DNA from: an uncultured Bacteroidales bacterium
GTDB lineage: Bacteria > Bacteroidota > Bacteroidia > Bacteroidales > UBA932
DNA length: 26,009 bases
Assembly (NCBI GenBank): GCA_934675095.1
Contig: CAKUPC010000027.1
Location: 1 to 26,009, forward strand
Direction: 5' to 3'
The notes under the pieces were generated by a model, which was not told the DNA's origin, made no database searches, and worked only from the letters and a program-made list of their open reading frames with translations. Positions within the stretch are counted from its first letter, which is position 1. Every line of letters starts with the position of its first letter. Below, in pieces: positions 1 to 7,353 of this stretch. Position numbers and translations under genes: made by a program.

Positions 1-739
1 GCACGCGGCATTTCAGACCCATGGCCCCGCTCTTGCTCATCCTTCCGTCGTCTCCGTAGGAAGCCTTCCACGGGAGGGCTGTCGCCGCCTCGTCGAGCAG
101 GCTGACTATGTAATCCACTGTCTCGGCGAATGTCGCCCTCGGGTAGCTGAAAGTCTCGTTCACATCGACGGCGTGGTCGAGCAGAGGAACGCCTCCCACA
201 TATCTGAGCAGTTCCGAATATGCGAGCGCGATTATCATCCTGGCCTCCGCCGCCCTCTGGCGCTTCATCCCGTCCGTCATGTCGGGGATGCGGCCGACAT
301 TCTCGATGAATGTCCATGCGTAGCTGATTGCGTAGTATTCGTATTCCTGCCCGAACCTGTAGGCCTCCGTCCCCGCGTAGAGCGACGAAACAGAAGAACT
401 CAGCGCCCCGTTGTAGTAGAGGTTGTTAGGACCGTCGCTCTCGTTGGCGCGGTAGGAATGGTGCAGGTCCGTAAGTGCCTCAAGCACATTGACTCCGAGT
501 TTGTCTCCCGCGCGCCTGGGGCTCTGCGCATTGTCCGTCGGAAGCCCGTAGGGGAGGTAGGTATATGCCTTCGTCAGCACCTTTTCCGCATTGACGGCGG
601 AGTTGAACATAGTGTCTATGTCCGCTCCGGAACTCTCCGGCCTGTCGCCGAGGAACTTGTCCCCGAACTTGATTTCGGAGCAGGACACGAGGCAGAGAAG
701 CGCCGCGGCTGATATATATAAATGTATATGTCTCATCAT
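1..739 (-). CDS. SusD/RagB-family outer-membrane nutrient-binding lipoprotein (partial, N-terminal part)
   Basis: The reading frame opens with two adjacent ATGs (739 and 736) and stays open to the left edge, so only about 246 N-terminal residues are present. A lipoprotein signal is visible: a hydrophobic stretch ending in LVSC, with the lipidated Cys at residue 20. Two SusD hallmarks follow: a helical segment RQRAAEARMIIALAYSELL running into RYVGGVPLL, and near the edge YPRATFAETVDYIVSLLDEA with GRMSKSGAMGLKCRV, matching the family pattern in which alpha-helical TPR-like repeats pack against the receptor. SusD proteins sit on the cell surface and capture glycans or other nutrients for the partner SusC channel. 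It starts 32 bp after the susC stop, so the two are almost certainly cotranscribed. The substrate cannot be inferred because no enzyme genes of the locus lie inside the window. Confidence 0.93.
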   Translation of the reverse strand, partial: MMRHIHLYISAAALLCLVSCSEIKFGDKFLGDRPESSGADIDTMFNSAVNAEKVLTKAYTYLPYGLPTDNAQSPRRAGDKLGVNVLEALTDLHHSYRANESDGPNNLYYNGALSSSVSSLYAGTEAYRFGQEYEYYAISYAWTFIENVGRIPDMTDGMKRQRAAEARMIIALAYSELLRYVGGVPLLDHAVDVNETFSYPRATFAETVDYIVSLLDEAATALPWKASYGDDGRMSKSGAMGLKCRV

Positions 740-771
740 TAAGTGATTTTTATTGGAGGAATCCCGTTTCG

Positions 772-3700
772 TCAGAACGTTATGTTGAGTCCGAAGCTGT
801 AGATCTTCACAAGCGGGTAGTCGCTGGTGTTGCTCGGCACCGCCTCCGGATCCATGAACTTGAGCGGAGTGAACGTCAGCAGGTTATAGCCCGTGAGCGA
901 GAGGGCGAGGGACTTGATTCCCACGGCCTTCAGCGGTCTCGTGTCCGCGAACGTGTAGCTGAGGGCGAGGGACTTCAACCGGAAGTAGGATGCGTCCTTG
1001 AGCCAGAGCGTGGAGTCCTCGGCGTTCCACGACTCCGATGTCTTGGATGCGCGGGGGAGCGTTCCTCCCTGATTTTCCTCGCTCCAGCAGTCTTCGTAGA
1101 AGTATTTGAGCAGGCCTCGTCCTCCGGCGTTCGTGAACGGGATTCTGTAGGTTCCCGCAGCGAGAAGACGGTTCACGTGCGTCGCTCCGGTCCACTGCAT
1201 CGAGAGGTTGAAGCCACGGTAGCCGAGGCCGCAGTTGAGTCCGAAGACATATTCCGGACGGGTGGACCAGCCTGTGACAATCCTGTCGTTTGAATCCACG
1301 ATGCCGTCTCCGTTGATGTCGGCGTACATCGCGTCGCCCGGCCGCACGTTGAAGCTCGGCTGCGGAAGTTCCGGGTTCAGAATGAGGTTGCCGTCCGCGT
1401 CGCTGACAAAGTCGCTGTACTGATAGATGCGCTCGAAGCGGTAGAGGAGGTAGCGTCCGGTCGGGCCGCCGGTAAAGTTCTGATAGTCATACTGGCTGCG
1501 CACCTCGTCCTGATAGATGATTTTGTTCCTGGCGAACGAAACCGTTCCGTTCAGGTTGTAGCGGAATCCGTTCCGCAGCGTGTCCTTCCAGCCGAGCGCA
1601 ATCTCGTAGCCGTGGTTATCCACGATTCCGATGTTCATCGCCGGAAGGGTCTTCGCTATGACGGAAGGCACCGTGTTCGGCGTGATGAGTATGCCCGTCC
1701 TGTGCTCGAAGAACCAGTCGAAAGAGAGGCTGAGCCGTGTGCCGAAGAGCTCCGAGTCGAAGCCGTAGTTCTGCTTGTCGGCCGTCTCCCAAGTCACTCC
1801 GGGGTTTCCGGCGGTGCTGCGGGCGTAGGCCTCCTGACCGTTGGCGTTATCGACTCCGAAGCTGTAGGAGCCGCTCTGGGCCCATGTCTCCGGCATATAG
1901 AGGAATCGCGTGGAGCTTATGTCGTTTCCGACGCGGCCGTATGAGGCGCGAATCTTCAGGTAGTCGAGAAAGCGGACCTTCTTCATGAACTTCTCCCCGG
2001 TCACCACCCAGCCTACAGAGGCTGACGGGAACAGTCCGTAGCGCGTCTTGCCCGGAGCGAAGTTCTCGGAGCCGTTGTAGCCGAGGTTCACGTCGAGGTA
2101 GTACCGGTCGGCGTAGCTGTAGGTCGCGCGCGCGACGTAGCCGATGTAGCTGCGGGGGATGTAGGTGAAGGTGGAAGGGTAGTAGTTGCGGGACTGGTTG
2201 TAGAGCACCATCGCCGACACCTTGTGAGCGTCCGCCGGGCCGAAGTTCCTCTTCCAGTCGAGCTTCCCCTCTATGTACCAGTTCCTTCCGCGTCCGTAGT
2301 CCTCGCCGTAGCTGAGAGGGTAGCTGCTGCCCTCCTGGACATAGACTATGGTCTTGTCGTAGTCAGGGTCGGTCATCTTCTTGGTCTTGTCCTCAAGATA
2401 GGATCTGTAGTAGGCCACCTGATGCTCCGCGCCCCAGGACTGGCGCTTCTTGACGAGACTGAACTTGTTGTCGTATGAGCCCTTAATCGAGAAGGAAAGT
2501 CCCTTCGTCACCATATCGAGGTTCTGGACAATCTCCGCATCGACGTTGAGCGTCGCGTTGTAGTCCTTGTGGTAGCCGTAGCCGAAGAAGCAGGAATATG
2601 AGTCACGCAGCTCTATGTCCGTGGGTATGAATCCTTTCGGGATTATGGTGCGGACTCCGTCGATGAATCCCGGACCGCTGAGAGGGTTCGCCCAGACCGT
2701 CGCATAGACCCACGGGTTTCCGAGGGACTCGACGACGGAGTACGGTTCCTGCGACTGTCCGATGTAGCCTCCGATGTTGAGCTTGAGCTTCGTCGTGCCG
2801 GTGAGCTTCACATCGACGTTCGCGCGGTAGTTGTAGCGGTTGTAGGAGTAGTTGTTGTTATACGGAAGCTCGTCCAGCTGCTTGAGGATACCGTTCTGGT
2901 AGAGATAGCCCATCGACACGAAATAGTTCACGTCCTTGTTGCCTCCGGATATGTTCACGTTGTTCTTGGACTGGAGGAAGACGTCGTTGCACATCATCTT
3001 CGTCCAGTTCATGTTCGGGTACATTATGGGGTCGGAGCCTGTCCTGTAGGCCTCGATTGCCTCGCGGGAGAAGAGCCTTGACGGGTCGGTGACTCCGTCG
3101 TTGTGCATCTTCCGGTTCCAGAAGTTCGCATATTCGTAGCTGCCCACCTGCTCGACGAGACTTATCGGCCGCTGAACTCCGGTGTTGGAGCTGACGCTGA
3201 TGCTCATCCGGCCTTCCTTTCCGCGCCTTGTGGTGATGAGAATCACGCCGTTCGCGCCCCTCACTCCGAAGACCGCCGTGGAGGCAGCGTCCTTGAGGAC
3301 GGACATATTCTCGATTTCGTTAGGGTCTATCTGCGAGAATTCCCTCTCCACGCCATCAACCAGCACGAGAGGCTTTGACAGTTCCGTTGAGAGCGAGCCT
3401 GTTCCTCGGATGTAGATTGCCGCCGCGTCCTTTCCCGGCTGACCGGATGTCTGGACTGTCGAAACTCCCGGAACGGCACCGGCGAGAACGTTCGAGATGC
3501 TTGACACCGGCGCTTCCACGAGCTTCTTCGTATCGACCACCGAAAGCGCTCCCGTGATGGTCGCCTTGGTCTGCGTGCCGTAGCCGATGACAACGACTTC
3601 GTCGAGCCGGCTTGTCTCGTTCTGCATCGTGACGTTGAGCACGGCGCGTCCGTTCACCGCCACTTCCTGAGTGGCATAGCTAAGCGCCGAGAACACGAGC

Positions 3701-4233
3701 ACCGCGTCCTGAGCCTTGATGTCCATGCTCCAGTTTCCGTCGATGTCGGCGATGACTCCGTCCTGCGTCCCCTTGAGCATCACGTATGCTCCGACGACCG
3801 GCTCACCGGCGCTGTCAGTGACCTTGCCCTTTACGGAAAGTGGCTTTTGGGGCTTCTGTGAGGCCGTTTCAGGCTCGTTGGGGGCAGGAATATTGTCCTT
3901 GTGAAGCAGAATCTGCCTTCCTGACAGTCTGTAATTGATGCCTTCCGGAAGAATCTTTCCGAGCACATCCTTTATGTCAGCGTCCTTCACGTCGATGCTG
4001 ACCTTCGTTCTGTCGGATGCGACATCTTCTTGATAGACAAAGATGTAGTCGGAGACCGCCTCAATCTTTTCAAGCATCTGCACAAGCGGGACGTCAGTCG
4101 CCGTCAGAGTGATGCGCTGGGGCAGCTGCGTTTCGGGAACGGCCTCTGCCGCCGCCCTTGTCTCTCCCAGGAACAGAACCGCCGTCAGCGCAGCCGCGAC
4201 GAGCGGAATTTTCATCAGTGAGATTTTAGTCAT
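772..4233 (-). CDS. SusC-family TonB-dependent transporter with N-terminal STN signalling domain
   Basis: This 1153-residue outer-membrane receptor has a signal peptide (residues 1-30), an STN domain (about 40-110, beginning LTATDVPLVQMLEKIEAVSD), a carboxypeptidase-regulatory-like beta-sandwich (about 131-205, LSVKGKVTDSAGEPVVGAYV), a TonB-box region DEVVVIGYGTQTK near 212, a plug domain with the SusC pattern VLVDGVE and LKDAASTAVFGVRGANGVILITT, and a long beta-barrel ending in the aromatic strand YSFGLNITF. SusC proteins import SusD-bound ligands using TonB energy. The STN domain marks the subgroup that also passes a ligand signal through the periplasm to a FecR anti-sigma factor, and fecR and an ECF sigma gene lie directly upstream. 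An internal ATG at codon 7 (4215) directly precedes the hydrophobic signal core and is a possible alternative start. Confidence 0.97.
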   Translation of the reverse strand: MTKISLMKIPLVAAALTAVLFLGETRAAAEAVPETQLPQRITLTATDVPLVQMLEKIEAVSDYIFVYQEDVASDRTKVSIDVKDADIKDVLGKILPEGINYRLSGRQILLHKDNIPAPNEPETASQKPQKPLSVKGKVTDSAGEPVVGAYVMLKGTQDGVIADIDGNWSMDIKAQDAVLVFSALSYATQEVAVNGRAVLNVTMQNETSRLDEVVVIGYGTQTKATITGALSVVDTKKLVEAPVSSISNVLAGAVPGVSTVQTSGQPGKDAAAIYIRGTGSLSTELSKPLVLVDGVEREFSQIDPNEIENMSVLKDAASTAVFGVRGANGVILITTRRGKEGRMSISVSSNTGVQRPISLVEQVGSYEYANFWNRKMHNDGVTDPSRLFSREAIEAYRTGSDPIMYPNMNWTKMMCNDVFLQSKNNVNISGGNKDVNYFVSMGYLYQNGILKQLDELPYNNNYSYNRYNYRANVDVKLTGTTKLKLNIGGYIGQSQEPYSVVESLGNPWVYATVWANPLSGPGFIDGVRTIIPKGFIPTDIELRDSYSCFFGYGYHKDYNATLNVDAEIVQNLDMVTKGLSFSIKGSYDNKFSLVKKRQSWGAEHQVAYYRSYLEDKTKKMTDPDYDKTIVYVQEGSSYPLSYGEDYGRGRNWYIEGKLDWKRNFGPADAHKVSAMVLYNQSRNYYPSTFTYIPRSYIGYVARATYSYADRYYLDVNLGYNGSENFAPGKTRYGLFPSASVGWVVTGEKFMKKVRFLDYLKIRASYGRVGNDISSTRFLYMPETWAQSGSYSFGVDNANGQEAYARSTAGNPGVTWETADKQNYGFDSELFGTRLSLSFDWFFEHRTGILITPNTVPSVIAKTLPAMNIGIVDNHGYEIALGWKDTLRNGFRYNLNGTVSFARNKIIYQDEVRSQYDYQNFTGGPTGRYLLYRFERIYQYSDFVSDADGNLILNPELPQPSFNVRPGDAMYADINGDGIVDSNDRIVTGWSTRPEYVFGLNCGLGYRGFNLSMQWTGATHVNRLLAAGTYRIPFTNAGGRGLLKYFYEDCWSEENQGGTLPRASKTSESWNAEDSTLWLKDASYFRLKSLALSYTFADTRPLKAVGIKSLALSLTGYNLLTFTPLKFMDPEAVPSNTSDYPLVKIYSFGLNITF

Positions 4234-4291
4234 TAGTATAATTTGTCTGTGATTCTTTGTTTCAGAAGTTTGAACCCTGTCTGCGATTTTC

Positions 4292-5254
4292 TCATTTCAT
4301 CGTGACGCGATACTCGTTGTCGGATATTTTCTCGAAGTTCACGGGAGCGAGGAATTCGAGGTTCACGAGAGCCGTATCGACCCTCGTCCGCAGGTCAAGC
4401 TTGCCCGTGATCGGGTAGGCATCCTCCGGCAGTCCGTCGTGGCGGATGCTGATGCCGTAGTAGTCCTGAATCTTCAGGATGACCTGTTCCACAGGAAGTT
4501 TTTCGAATTTAAGGTAGCCGTTTATCCAGGAGGTGTAGTCCTCGGTGGCGACCTGTGCGATGTTTCCCGAGCCGTCCGACGGGTTTCTTGAGAACCGCTG
4601 TCCCGGCACGAGCCTGTAGCTCAGAGGTTCCTCGCCTGTCTGCGAATCGACCTGCACCGAACCGCGCACAAGCACGACCGAGTGTTCATCTCCCTTGCTG
4701 TTGACGTCGAACTCGGTTCCGAGGACACGCACGGCGATTTTGTCGGTCTCGACTATGAACGGACGCCTTTCGTCCCGGGTGACATCGAAATATGCCTCCC
4801 CGTCAAGCCTGACGCGCCTTTCGTTTTTCTTGTAGTTGATTATCTCCAGTTTTGAACCGGCATTGAGGCAGACCCTCGTGCCGTCGGAGAGTATGGATTC
4901 CGTGATGAGACCCGCCGGTGCGCTGAGAGTCTCAACCGCGAGGGGAGTGTCCGCTTCATGCTGCCTGAAGCCGAAGAAAACTCCGGCTGCGACAGCGGCG
5001 GCCACGGCCACTGCTCCGGCGACACGCATGAAGATGACGCCGCGCCTTTTCCTGCTCCTTTCGTTTTGAGAAGTCTTGTCTCCCTCGGCATCTCCGTTGA
5101 AAATCAGGGCATTGCAGAGACTGCGGTATGCTATCAACTCCTTTCTGTTCCCTTCGTTTTCCTCCGCCCAATGCAGGACTTCAAGACGCTCCTCGTCCGA
5201 AGCGTCCCCGTTCAGATATTTTTCCAATAATTCTTTATTCATAGTTCTGCGCAT
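4292..5254 (-). CDS. FecR-family anti-sigma factor
   Basis: A 320-residue single-pass inner-membrane protein. The N-terminal cytoplasmic part (residues 5-70, NKELLEKYLNGDASDEERLE) is the usual sigma-binding segment. A transmembrane helix spans about 75-96. The periplasmic FecR domain follows (SAPAGLITESILSDGTRVCL, then VRLDGEAYFDVTRDERRPFIVET and VLGTEFDVN), and a C-terminal STN-like/DUF4974 domain (about 250-320, LKFEKLPVEQVILKIQDYYG) is the expected contact for the receptor STN domain. The family holds its cognate ECF sigma at the membrane until the loaded receptor signals. The ATG at 5242 (MNKELLEKY) is a likely alternative start. The gene lies 58 bp upstream of susC and 119 bp downstream of the sigma gene, so susC and fecR probably form one transcript. 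Confidence 0.95.
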   Translation of the reverse strand: MRRTMNKELLEKYLNGDASDEERLEVLHWAEENEGNRKELIAYRSLCNALIFNGDAEGDKTSQNERSRKRRGVIFMRVAGAVAVAAAVAAGVFFGFRQHEADTPLAVETLSAPAGLITESILSDGTRVCLNAGSKLEIINYKKNERRVRLDGEAYFDVTRDERRPFIVETDKIAVRVLGTEFDVNSKGDEHSVVLVRGSVQVDSQTGEEPLSYRLVPGQRFSRNPSDGSGNIAQVATEDYTSWINGYLKFEKLPVEQVILKIQDYYGISIRHDGLPEDAYPITGKLDLRTRVDTALVNLEFLAPVNFEKISDNEYRVTMK

Positions 5255-5336
5255 TCATCATAATAGTGTACGCAAAACATGATTCCCCTATGACGCGGGA
5301 AAAATTTTTTGATTTGTTTGGGAAATGTATTCGCTG

Positions 5337-5387
5337 TCCTACCCGACAAGATTGGAATATGGCGTCACCTTTCCTATCCGACAAGAT
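5337..5387. repeat. Short direct repeat at the 3' end of the ECF sigma gene
   Basis: The 16-base word TCCTAYCCGACAAGAT occurs at 5337-5352 and 5372-5387, differing at one base, 35 bp apart. The second copy is the end of the sigma coding region with its stop codon, and the first lies in the 119-bp spacer ahead of fecR. It may be a slippage duplication or paired protein-binding sites. The sequence alone does not decide. Confidence 0.7.
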
Positions 5388-5961
5388 GATAGAGGTTGAA
5401 GAACAGCAGCATAGGTAGATAGTCCCCGAGGCTCACGCGGAGTTCCTTCAGAGCCTTGGAGATGTGGTATTCGACGGTTTTCTCGGAAATTCCCAGCTCC
5501 GCGGCTATTTCCCTGTTGGTCAATCCCTCGAAGCGGCTGAGGCGGAAAATTGTCTCGGTGCGTTCCCCGAGCAGTTTCAGCGTCTCGTCGATGATTTCCC
5601 TGATGTCAGCCTGATAGAGCCTTGAAGGGTCGCACTCGTTAAGGGAGCTGAGCCGCAGCTGAATCTCGCGGTCGCGGTCCGAGCCCATCCCTTCCCGTGC
5701 GCGTATGTCGGCCTGCTTGTGCTTGAGATAGTTGAGCGCGAGGTTGCGGACGGTAGTGAAGAGAAACGGCATCAGCCTTTCAATCCGCTCGCCCTCCCTG
5801 CATCTTTTCCACAGGATTACCATAGCCTCCTCGGCCATGCACTCCGCCTGCGCGGTGTCGTAGGTGTAGGATTTAGCGAAGGCGACGCACTGCCTGCAGC
5901 ACCGCCTGTACTCGTCGCTGCTGCTGAACACCGCAAATTCGTTCAAATCCGTCGTCGCCAT
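5374..5961 (-). CDS. ECF (extracytoplasmic function) RNA polymerase sigma factor
   Basis: 195 residues. Region 2 is at about 15-90 (ECMAEEAMVILWKRC, then FLFTTVRNLALNYLKHK) and the region 4 helix-turn-helix at about 135-180 (LSRFEGLTNREIAAELGISE followed by KTVEYHISKALKELR). This is the layout of the Bacteroidota sigma-70 family that partners FecR/SusC. It directs RNA polymerase to target promoters when released by FecR. Targets probably include the susC/susD operon immediately downstream, which is the usual arrangement but is an inference here. The start at 5961 is supported by a TAnnTTTG box about 27 bp upstream. The C-terminus runs unusually hydrophobic (YLPMLLFFNLYHLVG). Confidence 0.95.
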   Translation of the reverse strand: MATTDLNEFAVFSSSDEYRRCCRQCVAFAKSYTYDTAQAECMAEEAMVILWKRCREGERIERLMPFLFTTVRNLALNYLKHKQADIRAREGMGSDRDREIQLRLSSLNECDPSRLYQADIREIIDETLKLLGERTETIFRLSRFEGLTNREIAAELGISEKTVEYHISKALKELRVSLGDYLPMLLFFNLYHLVG

Positions 5962-5981
5962 AAAACTGTCTGAACCGTTAT

Positions 5982-5995
5982 CCGTGACAAAATTA
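5982..5995 (-). promoter_or_regulatory. Predicted promoter of the ECF sigma gene (-7 box)
   Basis: On the minus strand TAATTTTG (5995-5988) matches the Bacteroidota -7 consensus TAnnTTTG, giving a predicted transcript start near 5982 and a leader of about 21 nt. I see no clear -33 TTTG element at the expected distance. Between this promoter and the small-RNA terminator is an inverted repeat CTGACA/TGTCAG (6046-6051 and 6065-6070) that could be an operator. Confidence 0.4.
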
Positions 5996-6082
5996 CATCT
6001 TTTGCTTTAGAATCTCATAGAAAAATTGGAAAAGTTATGCCCGCCCTGACACCGCAAGGCTGAATGTCAGAAAAATGACCCG

Positions 6083-6113
6083 AAAAAACAGCCCGCATCA
6101 CTGCGAGCTGTTT
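6083..6113 (-). terminator. Intrinsic terminator of the candidate small RNA
   Basis: On the minus strand a 12-bp stem (AAACAGCTCGCA paired with TGCGGGCTGTTT, one U-G pair) closes a GTGA loop of GNRA type and runs directly into six T residues (6088-6083). It also separates this unit from the sigma gene downstream. Confidence 0.85.
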
Positions 6114-6284
6114 CGGTTAGTAGTGTAGTGTTTTAATTATTAGTGGTCAGCAAGCTCTTCATAACGGCGGAAGTCATAAGCGACATCAACGATGTGCCGC
6201 TCGGACACATGAATATTTGTCAGTGGTGACATCCCGCAAATCATGAAGAGATGAGTGGCCTTAAACGTACGTCTCGTTTAAGAC
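6083..6284 (-). ncRNA. Candidate structured small RNA (about 200 nt), possibly 6S-like
   Basis: This transcript unit lies in the 528-bp gene-free stretch between trmD and the sigma gene, and is predicted from its own promoter, fold and terminator. Read on the minus strand, it starts with a hairpin CTTAAACG/CGTTTAAG (6282-6275 with 6267-6260). A long interrupted stem follows: CTCTTCAT (6250-6243) with ATGAAGAG (6162-6155), then GCGGGA (6237-6232) with TTCCGC (6172-6167), then GTCA/TGAC (6230-6227 with 6176-6173), a large central internal loop, and an apical hairpin ATGTG/CACAT (6210-6206 with 6196-6192). It ends in an intrinsic terminator. The GCGGGA helix and the terminator stem pair through G-U only on the minus strand, which supports this orientation. 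A long hairpin with a central bubble, a strong promoter and this length recall 6S RNA, but that identity is inference. No protein-coding frame is apparent in it. Confidence 0.6.
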
Positions 6285-6319
6285 ATTGCAAATATAGGGT
6301 TTATTTTCTAATAACAAAA
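6283..6319 (-). promoter_or_regulatory. Promoter of the candidate small RNA
   Basis: On the minus strand TATATTTG (6296-6289) fits TAnnTTTG exactly and is preceded by TTTTG (6319-6315) with an 18-bp spacer, close to the usual 19-21 bp. It is one of only two sites in the window where I find both elements. The predicted start is near 6283-6284, right at the first hairpin. Confidence 0.6.
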
Positions 6320-6400
6320 TTTTATTGCCTATTTTGGTGTCTTTTTGGTCATATTTCCTCATTTTGTTCACTTTGTGCCACTTTCTCACGTTCGGCAAAA

Positions 6401-6419
6401 TGAATTTTTTTTTAATTCA
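6401..6419. other. AT-rich inverted repeat downstream of trmD
   Basis: TGAATT (6401-6406) and AATTCA (6414-6419) flank a run of T on the plus strand. It may act as a weak terminator for trmD, whose stop is at 6490. The rest of 6297-6489 is AT-rich with no gene that I can support. Confidence 0.3.
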
Positions 6420-6489
6420 CTTTGCTCTCACTAAATCGAAAGGTTCGTCATTTAGACCCACTAAACTCCTCTCAAAATGAGGTTTTTGC

Positions 6490-7167
6490 TTATTTCTCAA
6501 GCAGATGGGGACGCAGACGCCGCGTCCTTTCAAGCGCCTGCTCGTCCTGCCAGGCCTGAATCTTCTTAGGGTCGCCGCAGAGGAGGATGTCCGGAACCTT
6601 CCAGCCGTTGAACTCGGCGGGGCGGGTGTAAATCGGCGGGGAGAGCAGGTCGTCCTGAAAGCAGTCGCTCAGGGCCGACGTCTCGTCGGAGATAGCTCCC
6701 GGAATCAGGCGCACAATCGCGTCGGCGAGGATGGCGGCAGGAATCTCGCCTCCGCTGAGGACATAGTCCCCCACGGAGATTTCCCTTGTCACGAGATGGT
6801 CGCGGACGCGCTGGTCGATGCCCTTGTAATGCCCGCAGAGCAGTATTATGTTGCCCTTGAGCGACAGCTCGTTGGCGATTCCCTGCGTCAGCACCTCGCC
6901 GTCCGGGGACATGTATATCACTTCGTCATACTCCCTTTCGGCGCGAAGTTCCTCAATCATCCGGAAAATCGGCTCGACCATCATCACCATCCCCGCGTCC
7001 GGCCCGTAGTTGTAGTCATCAACCCTCCGGTGGGAGCCGAGGCCGTATTTCCTGATGTCGTGGACATATATTTCAACGATTGCCTTCTTTCTCGCCCGTC
7101 CCACGATGGAATGGCTCAGCGGACTGTCCAGAAGTTCGGGGACGACTGTGAGTATGTCGATTCTCAT
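6490..7167 (-). CDS. trmD: tRNA (guanine37-N1)-methyltransferase TrmD
   Basis: 225 residues, the normal length for the family. TrmD uses S-adenosylmethionine to methylate N1 of G37 next to the anticodon and prevents +1 frameshifting. The N-terminal SPOUT domain begins [20 protein letters not shown]. The methyl-donor-binding trefoil knot is visible in [13 protein letters not shown] and in [20 protein letters not shown], and the linker and C-terminal helical domain include [19 protein letters not shown] and the basic ERTRRLRP tail. The loop reads YGPDAGMVM where many homologues have YGGGAGMVM. It stands alone, divergent from the DUF349 gene. Confidence 0.98.
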   Translation of the reverse strand: MRIDILTVVPELLDSPLSHSIVGRARKKAIVEIYVHDIRKYGLGSHRRVDDYNYGPDAGMVMMVEPIFRMIEELRAEREYDEVIYMSPDGEVLTQGIANELSLKGNIILLCGHYKGIDQRVRDHLVTREISVGDYVLSGGEIPAAILADAIVRLIPGAISDETSALSDCFQDDLLSPPIYTRPAEFNGWKVPDILLCGDPKKIQAWQDEQALERTRRLRPHLLEK

Positions 7168-7242
7168 ATATCTTCAGTTTTTTGCGTTTTTCTACGGAAA
7201 TAATCCTCAATGTTGGGGCAGATTATCTTTTTTCATATTTCT

Positions 7243-7256
7243 AAGGCACAAAAATA
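7243..7256 (-). promoter_or_regulatory. Predicted trmD promoter (-7 box)
   Basis: TATTTTTG on the minus strand (7256-7249) matches TAnnTTTG, with a predicted start near 7243 and a leader of about 75 nt. No convincing -33 element is seen. Confidence 0.4.
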
Positions 7257-7278
7257 ACATATTTTACTCAAATATTCA

Positions 7279-7327
7279 TATATTTGCAGAATGGACGCGC
7301 GTGAACGCGAAGATGCGCCGTGTCCAT
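7279..7327 (+). promoter_or_regulatory. Predicted promoter and 5'-end hairpin of the DUF349 gene
   Basis: TATATTTG (7279-7286) fits TAnnTTTG and predicts a start near 7292. The transcript would begin almost directly with an inverted repeat: ATGGAC (7291-7296) pairs with GTCCAT (7322-7327) and the inner GCGC (7297-7300) with GCGC (7315-7318), with a 3-nt bulge on the 3' side. The hairpin lies within the predicted leader of about 60 nt. Confidence 0.4.
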
Positions 7328-7353
7328 GGGTATAAACTTAATTCTCTAAATTT

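Noticed and set aside
173..712. A 179-residue plus-strand frame near the left edge.
   Set aside because: The opposite strand encodes a SusD lipoprotein with signal peptide and family motifs over the same bases.
6505..7203. A 232-residue open frame opposite trmD.
   Set aside because: The minus-strand frame is clearly TrmD with intact motifs, and the plus-strand frame has no recognisable features.
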